This document shows, piece after piece, positions 24,082 through 35,921 of a stretch of 64,000 nucleotides of DNA. The notes beneath the pieces are model-generated. The model saw only the letters and a list, made by a program, of their open reading frames with translations. It was not told the DNA's origin and did not search any database. The stretch's first letter is position 1; every line of letters starts with the position of its first letter. This DNA is from Gyromitra esculenta (taxonomy: Eukaryota > Ascomycota > Pezizomycetes > Pezizales > Discinaceae). The translations under genes were made by a program, and so were the position numbers. The stretch is from positions 2,604,001 to 2,668,000 of the forward strand of contig JBCAML010000002.1 of the NCBI GenBank assembly GCA_038503075.1. Reading direction: 5' to 3'.

Positions 24082-24786
24082 GATTGTTGCGACGTGTTGT
24101 TTCTGTGGGGTGTTTAATGAATCTGAACCCTGGGAGATGCCGAAGGTACCTTTCCACAGAGCCTCAAGCAAAATTTATAAGTTTTCTGCAAGATACAGAA
24201 AGTAAGAGGGCAGGTAGGTGCTTAAGGGAAGAAGGTGGGTTATAGACCCTTGACATTAAAAATTTGAAGGATACCGGACATCTTTAGCGGGGCAGCTAAA
24301 CTGCTTGGAAATCGTGGAGAAACCGAGGAGCCTGAGTAATTCACTTTCCAAAGAAGCTCTCGGGAACGGATTCTAGAGGCTCCGACGGATGTTTCTGACC
24401 GCAATAATTCGAGTGCATAATACGAACCAGCAAAGGAAAATTTTGGCAAGCGAATGTCGTAAGCCAAGACTCGAGGCTCTTTAGATCGAGTCCTGCATGT
24501 ATGTTTTTTTACAGAGGCTTGGTCTCATTCTGCCTTGATATGTCGTCAATACATTATTAATGTGTTTTTTCTCCAACCAGGCGCGTGAAGACGGATGCTG
24601 GGCTGCAAGTGGCGCAGTGACTTTTCCTCAGTTATCGAGCCACTTAGCTGCATCGAAAACGTCAAGAATTTATAAACTAACAACATCCAAGCAACCGTTT
24701 CCCCTCACTAAATCTTTGAGACCTTAGCCACAGCAAGCCGTAAAGACATTAAGATAAAGTAACGGTCGCAAGGGCAAGAAGAAATG

Positions 24787-24894
24787 CTCGTGCTGCCGAA
24801 AAGTCTTCGGACCACGTGATGGATAACATGCAGTTAAACTCTAATAACTAGCCGTTATTCTGCACATGACCCGAAGACTTTTCGGCAGCACGAG
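24787..24894. repeat. Perfect 24-bp inverted repeat around a 60-nt spacer
   Basis: The arms 24787-24810 and 24871-24894 are exact reverse complements (ctcgtgctgccgaaaagtct... against its complement). The spacer contains further weak symmetry (ccacgtgatgg, cacatgac). Such sequence can form a long hairpin. It has no TA or other obvious target-site duplication and no ORF. Unlike the other inverted repeats here, its arms show no transitions, so it is recent or under constraint. Confidence 0.85.
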
Positions 24895-25609
24895 TATATA
24901 CTTGATATGCTTGTTACTGTTGAGTCATAGAATCTGGCGAGGCCATACCACCCAAGCATGCTTTCCTTTGAAATTTAAGCTATAGATCGTTCGGTAGTAA
25001 ACGTGAGCCCGAAAGCCGATTAAATCCGGTTGCCCATCGATCGTCGTTTTTTGTGTCTGTTGTTATCTCGGATGTCCGGAATGGAACCTGCGACCTGAAA
25101 CTGAAAGTATTGGCTGCAAGTAGATTGTCAGATGACGTTAGGCTCCTGTCTCCTGTCTGTGTGCCTAAATCATTACCAGTGTAGCTGTCCATGGCTTGTG
25201 TAGTTACTGTGGGTCTTTCCATAAATTTGTTTGTTTGTTTTTTGAATTTATTCATCGTCGCTATAGTTGTTCTCATGTACAAACAGTATAAGTCTGATTC
25301 GTTATCTCCAAGATCTGACCCAGGGTTAATCGCCAAAGCAAGAAAGCATTTGGGGTTTACCGAGATCTGTTTGAACCTTGCAAAGTTAACGTATTTGACC
25401 GGGAAGTGGATCAGACGGGGAAATAGGTTGCATGGCAACAGGCGAAAAACGCCAAAAACTAGAAAAACACTGTCCTCACAATAATCCAGAAAGGCCATAA
25501 CTCTCCACAAAGTTTAAGTCTTTAGTTTCAGCTACCTTGCTAGGGGCTTTGAGTTTTTTTTATTGTAAGATTTGCTCCAAAACTCGGGAAAAAATGTGTT
25601 CAGTCTATC

Positions 25610-25635
25610 TCCCAATACAAAAATTTGTATTGGGA
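25610..25635. repeat. Short palindrome, 12-bp arms
   Basis: tcccaatacaaa followed by a 2-nt loop and its exact reverse complement. It is in AT-rich intergenic DNA; role unknown. Confidence 0.7.
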
Positions 25636-26747
25636 TTCAAGTTTGCAACCTCAACTCTACTAAGATCCAGGATAATTGTTTAAGATTTTCGCAGAGGATA
25701 TCTTCTTACTTATAGATATCCTTACCTAAATAGTATAACTTAGTTTTAAATGGTTGTTGTAATTTTTTTGAGGTTTTGAAGCTATGAAGATTTGGTGTGG
25801 TTTCCAACTGACCCATTTTCCAGTCTGACCCACTTCCGGTCAAATACGTTAGTCGCCTGCAAGGATCAAACTTCTGACGTTAACGAACTTTCGTGTTTAT
25901 ACTGTACTGGAGTTGGGATGATGGGCTCTCGTTTTATAAAGTCTCTAAAAAAGTTATATAGGAGACTTGTGTCCCTGGATCTGAGAGCTTGGCTAGAAAA
26001 ATCTTACTTATCTATATTTTAGATATAGAGTATTTTTGCGTCTAGTCAGGATCTCTAAAATGGCACCTTTCGATGGTAACTCCACTTTTATAGTTGTATC
26101 AACTTCAGAGTAACCAAAAGTCACTATACCATAGTGTGGCTCGAGTCTTAATGACTTATCTCCAAGACACTACAAAATGCAAATCCCTATTGGCATTATT
26201 TGATTCATACAGGCTACATGTGGTTGTACAAAGCGCTAAGATCCTTCACAGGAGTTTGTAAATCAATAGGATGCATTTCACCAATACTTTAAAGGATTTG
26301 AAAAAATCTTAGGTAGTATCTAATCGCCCTTAGATGCTACCGGGTAACTTTGGTATATAAAAAAAAAGATGGACTCTCGGGTCTATCTTTGGGTGAAAGC
26401 GCTATAGTAGTGAGACCTCTAGGAGAGTGACGTCCCGTGAATAGACGCACCCCACATATAATTTACAAAATTTCGCAGCCATTCTGATCATAGAGACTAC
26501 CGTAGGTTTTAAAATTCTATCTTCATAACTGACATTAGGATTTGAATTGCTGTGAACCTAAATATGATCACTTCGAAGGCCCTAGCCTGTCGGAAGGCGC
26601 CGGAAGCATGTACTATCTGGCACTTAGGCCCGGTCTAGACTCCTTACTTGTACTAGTATGCACGTGAATGGGCCGCGGGGTCCACAGCTGTTCAAGCAAA
26701 CGGAATCGATGCCGGACTTTGGGGTTCCAAACGCCCATCAACGTCAA

Positions 26748-26755
26748 TATAAATA
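26748..26755 (+). promoter_or_regulatory. Candidate TATA box of the dienelactone hydrolase gene
   Basis: TATAAATA, 99 nt upstream of the ATG at 26847. Position and sequence suit a TATA element; transcription start is not known. Confidence 0.45.
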
Positions 26756-26846
26756 CTTAGAAGGCCAGCCAAGCGACATAAGATAACTAAACACCAAACT
26801 CATCAATTACCTGCGGCAAACGATATCACTATTATCCATAACAACC

Positions 26847-28022
26847 ATGGCTTCTAACCCCCCTGGAGAATGTTGCACTAAGGGAGTTCTCCACGAAGGT
26901 GTTGCTAAGGGAGAGATGACGCAATATGCCGGAGGTTAGTAACTACCATACCCAGTGTTTTCGAAAGCCTTATCTTCCCCTCTTTTGCCAATTGGCCCCG
27001 CTGGCTGTAGAAGCATCCATAGAATCTGAATTGAGATGCTGAGTAACAAGTATAGTGGATGCCTATATCACATACCCACCGTCGAAGTCTACCGAGAAGG
27101 TGATACTCTTTTTCACCGATGTCCTGGGATTTTACAACAACTCTAAACTGTAATGCCTACTCTTAAAATTAGCAGCGTATAAGGGATTGATAAGCTGATA
27201 TGGTTTAAAGCATTGCCGATGGTCTCGCTGCCAGCGGGTATCTTGTCATCATGCCAGATATTCTGGACAACGATCCGATCCCTGTGGTCACGCCGGAAGG
27301 ATTTAAAATAACCGACTGGTTGGCAAAGAAGAGCCATCAACCGGAGTCCGTCCAAGCAGTTGTCGATAGAACGCTTGAAGAGATCAAAAAAGATTTTAGT
27401 ACGTTTGGATACAACCAATATTCCTTGGTCCAAGGCAAGGGTGCTTTATTGACCAAGAGGGTGTTATAGAGCCAAAGAAAATCGGAGCTGTCGGCTTCTG
27501 TTACGGCGCCAAATACGTGATTAGGCTGTTGGATGGTCGTATCGACGCTGGTATGAACTCTGATATAACACCAGATTTAAAAGAGCTATGCGACTGGTCA
27601 ATTAGCGGTCATATGTCTCATTTCGAATTAAGCTACAGATATAACATCAGTGTTTATGAACTAACGTTTAACTCTAAAAGGATACGGTGCTCATCCATCA
27701 TTCGTGACTCTCGAGGAACTAGCCGCAATTAAGGCTCCCCTCTCGATTGCCGCAGCAGGTATTTTAGCCTTCTTCGTGGGCTAATGCGTTACATACTAAT
27801 ACAAGAATCTGTATAGAGACCGATACTATCTTTCCAACTGAACTCCGTCACCAGTCCGAGGCGAAATTGGCTGAAATCGGGGCAACTTACCAGATCAACT
27901 TGTTTAGCGGTGTTTCGCACGGATTTGCAGTCCGGGGTGATATTAAAGACCCGAAGCAAAAGTATGCAAAAGAACAGGCATTCTCTCAGTCTGTTGCTTG
28001 GTTCAATGAATATTTGAACTAG
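26847..28022 (+). CDS. Dienelactone hydrolase family protein
   Basis: Six exons: 26847-26934, 27056-27149, 27211-27398, 27470-27550, 27681-27758, 27817-28022 (244 aa, the usual length). It is an alpha/beta hydrolase. The nucleophile motif GFCYGAKYV carries the active-site Cys, ETDTIFP supplies the Asp, and GVSHGFAVRGD carries the His. GYLVIMPDILDNDP is also typical. Family members open cyclic lactones such as those of aromatic-compound breakdown, but most fungal members have unknown natural substrates. The N-terminus CCTKGVLHEGVAKGEM is characteristic of fungal DLH-like proteins, and no signal peptide is present, so it is cytosolic. All five introns conserve phase. The 130-nt fourth intron is the longest. 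Confidence 0.92.
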
Positions 28023-29113
28023 GCGGATCTTTGGGTCCTACGTTAGATATAAAAAAGTCACAAAGTGACTCTTATCATGTAGCTTTAGCGGAGAAAGGAG
28101 CTACCCGGCCCTCTAGCAGTAAATATTCACTATTGACAATACTGATATTACCGAGCGGCTTCGTAATTTGTGCCTGTGCTATAGACCTGTACAGCTGCGT
28201 CAAAAAAGTCTTTGCACCCTCTACTGCCAAGCCTAACTGCCAGCGGGTTTAAAGTACAGTTTTTCTAGAAAGGGATTATCTAAACGTCACAATACTACGT
28301 ATGCCTAATATGCTAATGATTATATGTATATCTTCCTTTTTAATTACTCTCGCATAGCTTGGTTTAGTACTTGTTGTGCTCCCAGGTTGCCAGGAGTGCA
28401 AAGACTTCTGGGACGTAGCTTTACTTGCATCAGGCAAGAGACAAGGGAGATCCTTGAGGGATACTGATTGGCCAGAAGACTACAAAGCCGCGATCCCTAC
28501 TCGTTCTTGAGTGGAGGAATCGGAGAACAGGAGGAATGTGGCTCTGTATGCTACGACACCGTGCCCAAGCTGCGAGTTATACAAAGCCACTTCCACAGTA
28601 TACAGGGCCAACCCGTTTTTTTTGGTTCATATGCCTAGTTTCCCATTTTGCATAGGGATCCTTAGTTTGCTTTTCCAAACTTCTTGCCTGAAACGAATTG
28701 ATCATGGGCATTCAGGCAACTAATATTTGCTTAGATACCGTATTACATAATCCACGAACGGATTCATGCGGGTTCCTTGTGAATGGCGGCCTTAATTATG
28801 ATGAACTAAAGTGAAGCATAGAAGACTAATTTTAGATTAGAATTCCTATTAACCTAGCGCTCCCTTGATAATACGACATCTGCCTGAATATCAACTGATC
28901 AGATAACATGTCATGTAAATCATTTCGAATTAGGCGGCATCGTGTCCATAACTGAAACAGTGAGGATTCTTAAAAATATAAAGCCTCGAATACCTTCACC
29001 ATGTGGTATCCCTTTGCTGCATCACGCTCGAGTTATTACCACCATTGCAATATTTATTTGTGCCGAAAAGCCCTAGTATCTCGTCCTGTGGATTACTCAG
29101 TGGAGTATTAGAG
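28023..29113. other. Gene-free spacer
   Basis: Short ORFs at 28031-28252 and 28511-28723 lack recognisable features. Nothing is supported beyond probable 3' and 5' flanks. Confidence 0.45.
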
Positions 29114-29873
29114 ATGGCAAATCAAGTGATAGTAGAAGCAAAGAAAGAACTCTTGGAGAGTTTGGGAGGGTTTGTTTCTAAAGGGATTCATATTCGTATC
29201 TTCTCGCTGACTTTTGGTCTGTTATCTAGCCTGTTTAATTCTGAGCAATATTCTGATGTGACTCTTTTTCTCGGTCCCGAAAAAGTTAAATTTCGCGCAC
29301 ACTACGCAGTTCTAGGTATCCGCACTTCATACTTCAACAAAGCAAAAGAGCAGGACCCAAAAGAGGATGGGACCAATGAATTTTGTTTCCCCTCGTTTAG
29401 TGCCCATTCATTTTGGCGGGTGCTACAGTATTTCTATACTGGAAATTATTCAACTGAGCCCAACCAGATCGATGGCGGGGGTGGTAATTATACCTCTCCT
29501 TGCTGAGGTGGATTGCTTTCGTGTGATTCGGCTAACCCCGTAAGGCGATGACATCGAGCTTTTCAAACATCCTAAAGTTTACGCAATCGCAGATGTTCTG
29601 GGTCTGGGGGGGCTGAAGAAACTCTGCGTTGCGAAGTTCGAGGAACAGCTCGCCCAGCATTGGATCAGCGACACTTTCACAGATACTGTTCGTGAAGTTT
29701 ATACTACAGAGTATTCGAATGATCGTCTCATGAAAGAAACCTTGATTAGGACTGCACGGCAACACGCGAGAGTACTTATCGCACGCAAGGATTTTATAAA
29801 GCTTTTGAAGGATCCAGAAGTTGTGGAGTTTTCGGCGGAATTGCTATCCTTAGTTATATCTTCTGGGCACTAG
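29114..29873 (+). CDS. BTB/POZ domain protein
   Basis: Three exons: 29114-29169, 29230-29483, 29545-29873 (212 aa). After a short N-terminus (MANQVIVEAKKELLESLGG), LFNSEQYSDVTLFLGPEKVK and FRAHYAVLGIRTSYFNKA form the start of a BTB domain. FCFPSFSAHSFWRVLQYFYT and IELFKHPKVYAIADVLGL complete it. The C-terminal half is helical and continues in the style of fungal BTB-only proteins (QLAQHWISDTFTDTVREVY). BTB domains mediate dimerisation or binding to cullin-3; no Kelch or zinc-finger partner domain is present, so the role is open. An upstream in-frame ATG exists, but the 29114 start gives the usual short leader. Confidence 0.82.
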
Positions 29874-30058
29874 TATACGTGAGTGTGTTTCACGGTACCT
29901 ATTTTGTCCGTTAAATTAGTAGTGGTCACAATAAGATATTTTTTGAGCTTATGAAACGCTGCATATGTGAGCATGTTGGATATATTCTGCCTCTAAATAG
30001 TGACTGCCAAGCACCACTCAACGACAAGTTTTAACCAAGCAGCTCCGAGACCAACTCA

Positions 30059-30110
30059 GTAAGTAAGTAAGTAATATTCATTTACGCATCCAACCCTTGG
30101 GTTATGGCGA
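30059..30110. repeat. Dispersed repeat, copy 1
   Basis: A (GTAA)n run followed by attcatttacgcatccaacc and cttgggttatggcga. The same sequence recurs at 55828-55883, with one more GTAA unit and one A/T difference. On the minus strand this reads as a unique end followed by a TTAC tandem tail, as seen at the 3' ends of some LINE-like retroelements. Confidence 0.75.
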
Positions 30111-30233
30111 CCGCACTAACGAACAGTACTAAAAAAACAAAAACAAAAAACAAAAACACCTCTAATCTGACTCGGCATTTCCGCAATGCTGGACGTCCAC
30201 TTTCTCTGCCCAAAGTGGTAAACACAAAACAAT

Positions 30234-30580
30234 CTACTCCTTACACACATAATTCTTCACTTCATCTCTCTTTGCCTCATTTGCCTTTTTTAACCACTCT
30301 ATTCCCACGGCTTTTTCTCCAAATCTTCCATACCGCCACACGCAACTCCATCCCCAAAAATCATACAACGCTACTTCTTCTCCAAGCTCCTTGATCGCCC
30401 AACTACCAATCTCCCCGCACATTGTACTCTTTTTCCCATAATTCTCAAAGTGCTTATACTTCCATCCTATTTCTTCTAAATGCCCCCTCAAATCCGAGAC
30501 CAACTCACCTTTTTTATTGAGAAATTTGTTGTGTATGTAAATAATTGGTCCAGTGTTGTTGGTTTGATGGTATTATACTC
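30234..30580 (-). other. Possible gene fragment or unmodelled exon
   Basis: An open stretch of about 113 codons on the minus strand. It lacks a good ATG, and the annotated-style start would be TTG. The peptide (GPIIYIHNKFLNKKGELV, IGWKYKHFENYGKKSTMCGE, YDFWGWSCVWRYGRFGEKA) has the varied composition of a real protein rather than a chance ORF. It may be the last exon of a gene whose 5' part has decayed or that I could not connect. No family recognised. Confidence 0.3.
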
Positions 30581-31321
30581 TTCCTCGAATACATATAGTA
30601 TTGCTGAGACCATAGATCTTGATTATGCCCCTTAGTTATAGAGTCTCTGCGGTATCTAAGAAATCTACGCGAAGTTTTGGAGGGATCAAAGTATTATGTC
30701 AGTCCCTATAGCGATGGAATGTATTACATCGGACTCTCGTCAAGAAGGCTAGAATCTGAAGTTTTAGTGTTGGAAGATGGTAGATTATATAGATAAATGA
30801 GGGAATATATATTTCTAAAGGTGTATATGGCGATCGAGGTATGTAGATAGAACTTTAGTGTTTTGTAAGGCCCTAAAGTTCTGATATTTTATATAAAGAT
30901 ATCGGAATCATCGCGGGCCGAAAGCGAGAGTCTTTGCACAATCCCTCATAATCATCTGCAGAAATATCCTTGGTATCAAGATGCCATTGCATTTTTTTTC
31001 TGTATACAAAAAAAGTACCACAAAACTCCAGTGCATTCCACGAATGCATCATTTTTTCTCCCTCCAAATCAAATCAGTCTAAAAAACTAAACAAGGAAAG
31101 GGGAGTGGTTGTATAATGAAAATAAAACAAGAATAATTAAAGCGTAAACGCGAAATAAAAGACAAAACAAAAAAATCAGCTTGTCACATATAATCATAAT
31201 ACACTACGTCCTCACCTAAGCTCCATCATTTAGCTTACACCTCCGCATTCCACAACAAAAACAGCTCAGGTCATAAAAAACACTCCCCCTCCAAACGCCT
31301 ATAAAAACCCATCATAGACAG

Positions 31322-34300
31322 CTAATGACAAACCCCTCTCACAGCCTCGCCCACCAATCCAGTTATCACTCCCCTCGCCACCCCGCGCTCCTGCAACGCA
31401 TCAAATACGACTCCCCAGCATTCTTTACTCGCCTGCGCGCCCATCAACCCTTTGAGTGCCTCCGGCATGCCTCTTTCACCAACTAGCTTCCTCGCTTTCT
31501 CCCGCAATGCTTCCTTTTCGCTGTCTCCCATTTTCTCCACCACCGGCCAATTCGCCCGTTCTTCCCTCGTCGGAAGCCCGTTCTTACGCAACTTCCGGAT
31601 GTGGCCTGCGATTGCAGAGTCGACAATGTTTGCGTCGATGACAGTATCTTGGATGAGTGCGCGGATTGTCTCTAGGGTCGCGTTACCGGGTCGGAGTAGA
31701 ATTGATTTTGCTACGTTGAGAAGACTGCGCCGGAATATCCATGCTGAAGAGAGGGTGTAGAGCTCTGTTATTATCGCAAAGAAGATTTCGACAACGAATT
31801 GTGTTTCGGCTTCTGAGAGGGGTTCAGAGGAAGTCTTTCTTTTTGGAAGTGGGGGAGGAATTTCTGCTGGAGGAGGGGGGGGAGGGGGAGGGGTGATGGA
31901 AGATGTAGGTGGTGAAGGAGGTGGTGAAGCAGAGTTGGGAGCATGCGTAGCCACGGGGATGGACATAGGTTTGGCTGTTAGAGTTGGCGCAATTAGTATA
32001 GACCCCGAAGAAGCAGCGCGATTTCGCGTCAGCGTAGCTTCCGGGGCCATATCCAAATCGTGGTCGTAGTCATCTGGTATATCACTCGGCGGCGGTGGCA
32101 GCGATACGAAATCCGATCCGTCACCACCACTAGATGGGATCTCAAGCTGAATGTATCCACCCCCGCTATCTCTATTCGGCCTCGCCATACCCATGAGTGA
32201 AGACCTTCTCGCCGGATAAGTATGCTTCTCCTTCTCAACCCCCTCCCTCTCACCCATCTGCGATAACGAAGTCTGCGAGTTCCCCATAGCCAATTGCTTG
32301 AAGCTCTCCACACTTGTCCTCCTGCTGTTATCCTGCGTCGACACTCCAGAGCCACCGCCCGCAAGATTCTCCTTCATCGTTGATGCCCGTTTCATAAACA
32401 CCCCACCGAACAGCGCCTTTCCGCCCTCTGCCGCACCCTGCGGTGCCTTCGCCAACGCATCCAACATCCCTCCTCCCATCTTTGCAAACGCCTGCGGGTT
32501 CGGCCACCCTTTCCCTAGTCCACCAAATGCCCCGGTCTTACCTGGACCCGTGCCCGTCTCGCCGTCCTTTTCAAGGAACCGTTTCATGCCCTCGCATTCC
32601 GCGAGTGGCTTCTCCTTCAGCGCGTCGTTGATATATTTCTCCAGACGTGCACGCAGTGACTCCTTTGTGCCGCCACGCCAGGATGGGAAGTCTGTGTGAA
32701 CACGCATGAAGGAGTCAACCCCTGCAATAGCACTAATGCGACGGAGAACCTCGTGGAGTGTTTCGAAGTCGGTGTATTTGCGTGTTAGGATCCATCCAGG
32801 CACCGATGAGATCCCGGGCTCTATCTGGAGGAGATAGACAGCGCTGGTAGGTTTCGATCTTAGCGGCCTATCAACTGAGGTAGAAAACGGAGCGCCGCTG
32901 AAGGGATCGAACACTTTCGGGTTTGCGTCGGGCGGAGTGAGGTCGGAGAGGGTGATGTTAGCGCGGTAGAGTGGGTCTTGGGCCATAGCAGCGGGGGAAG
33001 TGACGGGGAGGAGCTGGTCGAAGGAGGTGAATGTGTTGGAGGGGGTAGCTGGGGTATTGGGTTCTTCGACGATTGAAGGTGGGATAGAGACGCCATTATC
33101 AGAGGAGGTGCGGGCGGGCGCTTCGCCACCATTAGTGTATCCATTCCCGTTCCCATTACGGCCTGACCATTCGCCGGAGTTCCGTTTCGCTTCTTCCTCC
33201 GCAATCATGGCATTGAGCTCTTGTGCTTCCTTCATAGCTCGTTCCATCTCCTCCTCGGCTCGGCTGATCCGTTTGGCCTTGTTTTGCTCTGCGGCTGCGG
33301 CGACACTCTTATCATTCACTGCTGCTGTTGCCTCGCCGATATCGATCTTCTGTAGGATCTCTGGTTGTGTCTCTTTCTCGAGGAGATACACAATGGTCGC
33401 ATTGATCCACTCCGCGCTACTGAACTTCTCTACCACCTTCTCTAGAACGACACCCGCAATGATTTCTGTCAAGAAAGCGCGGACAGGATCACACCGCACT
33501 GATTCTGCGGGGACGAAACTCTGAACGATGTCGTCGGCCGCCATCCGTAGCTTCCGCTTCTGCGTGTCCCTGTCAACGAGCTGGGCTAGCGCCGAGGAAG
33601 GATACTCCTCTACGTATGTCCCAATGGAGGACTGTGATGTCTGAGCGAGCTCACGGAAGAAGACAATGAAGGTGTTGGAGGTCGATATGAGGAAGAGGAG
33701 GAAAGTATCTGTAGGCCGCTTCTGTGAGATATGCGTATGGATGTTGAATAGGGTCTGTGTAAGTATTTGGCGGCAGGCATTAGGGAAGTTGTCATCTTGC
33801 GGTAGGATTGGCGAATACCACCATCTGTACATAGTTGAGGTCAGCTGCAATTTGGCTGGGAAGTCGAATAGGGACGAATTCGTACCGCACATAGTCCCTC
33901 GTCACCGCATCTGCAAGCTCCGTAAAAGCCAGCGCTGTCTCCGGCGGCAGAGATGAAAAATCTGACACCCGTGCTTTCGAGAACCTCTGCTCCTCCCGTC
34001 GCGCCGTCAGCTCCAGAAATTCACATTGCATAGTTGGACCGTAGGCAAGCACACCTTTGTCGAGACCGCAGTCTGCCCATCTTCCAAGGAATTCCCCTCC
34101 CTCTCATTCCGGATCTCGAGCATCTTCCTGTCCAGCCAGTCCACCATGCTCCCACCGATCGCGACCCCTTCGTTCCCGGTCTTGCTCGGCCTCATGTTCT
34201 CTAGACTCGCGTGCAACACGACACCTCCCATAACGCCAACAGCCAGCAAGCCGAGACTCCCGAATACCATGTACAGCACTACCGTGGAGCCCACCATCAC

Positions 34301-34516
34301 TCCGCCGAGGGTTTCCGGGGTCGCATGTTGCAGGAAGTCTAGGACATACTTGGTAACGTCGGCAAGCGTCTGCTCCGTTGAGCTCGGGGAAGCTGGTGCA
34401 AGAGCTGCTGCCGGCTCATCTTGCTCGTCCGGAAGCACGAGTTTTGGGGTCAGCGGAGGAGTTGAAGGGGTTTCTGTCGGGGTTTCTGCAGGTGTTGGTG
34501 TGGGTTCTAGTTCCAT
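31322..34516 (-). CDS. PXA-PX-nexin_C domain protein (SNX13/14/25, Mdm1-like)
   Basis: Three exons: 34516-34055, 34010-33886, 33824-31322 (1029 aa). After a Pro/Thr-rich leader, residues 70-115 hold a hydrophobic hairpin (GGVMVGSTVVLYMVFGSLGL) that probably anchors the protein in the ER. The PXA domain follows (DFSSLPPETALAFTELADAV, then RWWYSPILP restored by splicing). A Glu-rich coiled segment near residue 330 precedes a PX phosphoinositide-binding domain at about 430-570 (GWILTRKYTDFETLHEVLRR). A long Ser/Pro-rich linker leads to the C-terminal nexin_C domain (RRSLLNVAKSILLRPGNATL). I see no RGS domain. Members tether ER to vacuole, endosome or lipid droplet. Intron 1 would be only 44 nt (GTGTGC donor), which is the weakest part of the model. 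Confidence 0.88.
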
Positions 34517-35921
34517 TGTTGGTTTCTGATCTTCTCTTCCGTGAGAGTCTGGACGGGGGAGATAGGGGGTTCGTGGAATTGTTTGAGAATGACGCCCAGC
34601 CGAGCCAAGAAGCGCCGACAGACAGGGGAAGCTTATGCTTAAATCTCGAGAACGGGGAAACTCTGCAATCACCCCTTTAAATTGCAATAAAACAGTGGGC
34701 AAATGGCGGTCTGGGGAATTGTAGCGAGTAATTGGAATAATTGGAGGTAGCTTTCACCTCCCCCGTAGAATAGAGTAGAGCAGAGCAAAGTGCTGCGGGA
34801 GAAACGTTTCCAGGCCGCCTAGCTTCCAGGTGGCAAAGGAGTCGGTTGAGTAAACACAGGCAGGCAGCCTCTGTCTCTTGCAGAAGGTGCACAACCACAG
34901 ATCCCCCAGATGGGAAACTTCATCAGCGAGCGCTTCGCCATGAGAAAATCATTGGCATTATGATCTTGTAGCCGCTGAATCTAACTTCTGTCTTTATGAG
35001 AAAACGCAAGGGTCAAATGTATAGGCTCCAATCCACTGCAGAAATACGAAGAGGGGTTAAAGACAAAGAGCTACTACTAACAGCTATAGTCTACTTCAAT
35101 AGTCTTACCCTTTGCGCTCTCCCAATTACTCTGTTGATTGTTGTCTAGAGCAAGTACTGCTTTATCAGGAACATGAGCATCGAATACGAAGCTTTGCATT
35201 ATAGGACACTTGTCTTGTTAGACATGACTAGCCATCATAATTGCCTCGAGGAGGACCAACCATACTACGGAAATAGCCATTCGCAGGACTCCACACTTCT
35301 ATAGTTATCTCGAAGTATGGGGCGTGAAAGTGGTTCGTGTTTATAGTCGTGATTGTGGAAGAGAGACTGGGTCCTGCAATCGCGATACCACCCCCAATGA
35401 AGAAACCCCACGGAGGTGCGAGAGAAATCACTAATAGGAGAAGCGTGAGACTGCCATATCCACCCCAATTACAATCCCATTCTTGGTTGAAAGGCTAACA
35501 AGCGGTACTGTTTCTGTGCTCGTTCGTGTTACACAAGATAGCAGTAAACTTAAACCTGTCCAAAAACAATCCTCTGAAAGCATCTTAGGGCGAACAGTGT
35601 ATACGATGGACCTGTTTTGTTCACTGCGTGTAGCTATATCACTTTCACGATTATAGTTCAAGTTTTTCTAGAAGATGTCATCATCATTTTTTGGTGTCAA
35701 TGTGGATATCTTGCCAAATGTGGATCTTCGGAAACTATAGAAGATCTAATTTTGATATCTCTTAGCACCAAATTACGTTTCTTATAGCATAGCTCTAATC
35801 CATCCTTCTATTCAGAGTCGGTGCTCGTTTTAGAGCAGTTAGCTTGCACCAAGCTTTTGCAGCATACTTTTTTTAATCATCCCCTAGAGATCCTCTCCTC
35901 TCGAATATTCAAACCCAGCCC
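34517..35921. other. Intergenic region; possible broken small ORF
   Basis: The first few hundred bases are the probable promoter of the PXA-PX gene. At 35228-35661 two minus-strand ORFs abut in different frames and encode hydrophobic stretches (LTLLLLVISLAPPWGFFIGG). They could be one membrane protein split by a frameshift, but no clean splice joins them. Confidence 0.35.

Larger units (their letters stand above)
24082..26846. other. Intergenic region with foldbacks
   Basis: Spacer between two divergent genes, mostly AT-rich. It holds a perfect 24-bp-arm foldback (24787-24894) and a 26-bp palindrome (25610-25635). ORFs at 24980-25510 (minus) and 25191-25484 (plus) overlap each other and show no domains, so neither is called. 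Confidence 0.5.
29874..31321. other. Spacer with dispersed repeat and an orphan fragment
   Basis: Contains the GTAA-tailed dispersed repeat at 30059-30110 and an open minus-strand stretch at about 30234-30580. The remainder is AT-rich with no supported gene. Confidence 0.45.

Noticed and set aside
24082..24171. N-terminal extension of the sterol acyltransferase
   Set aside because: The frame is open but would begin at TTG; the first ATG is at 24081.
24980..25510. 176-codon minus-strand ORF opposite a 97-codon plus-strand ORF
   Set aside because: The two overlap antiparallel in AT-rich DNA, neither has a recognisable domain, and neither joins to other exons. The hydrophobic stretch in the plus ORF is explained by T-rich sequence.
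28031..28723. Two short plus-strand ORFs after the dienelactone hydrolase gene
   Set aside because: No domain, no splice continuity with neighbours, and ordinary composition for non-coding DNA.
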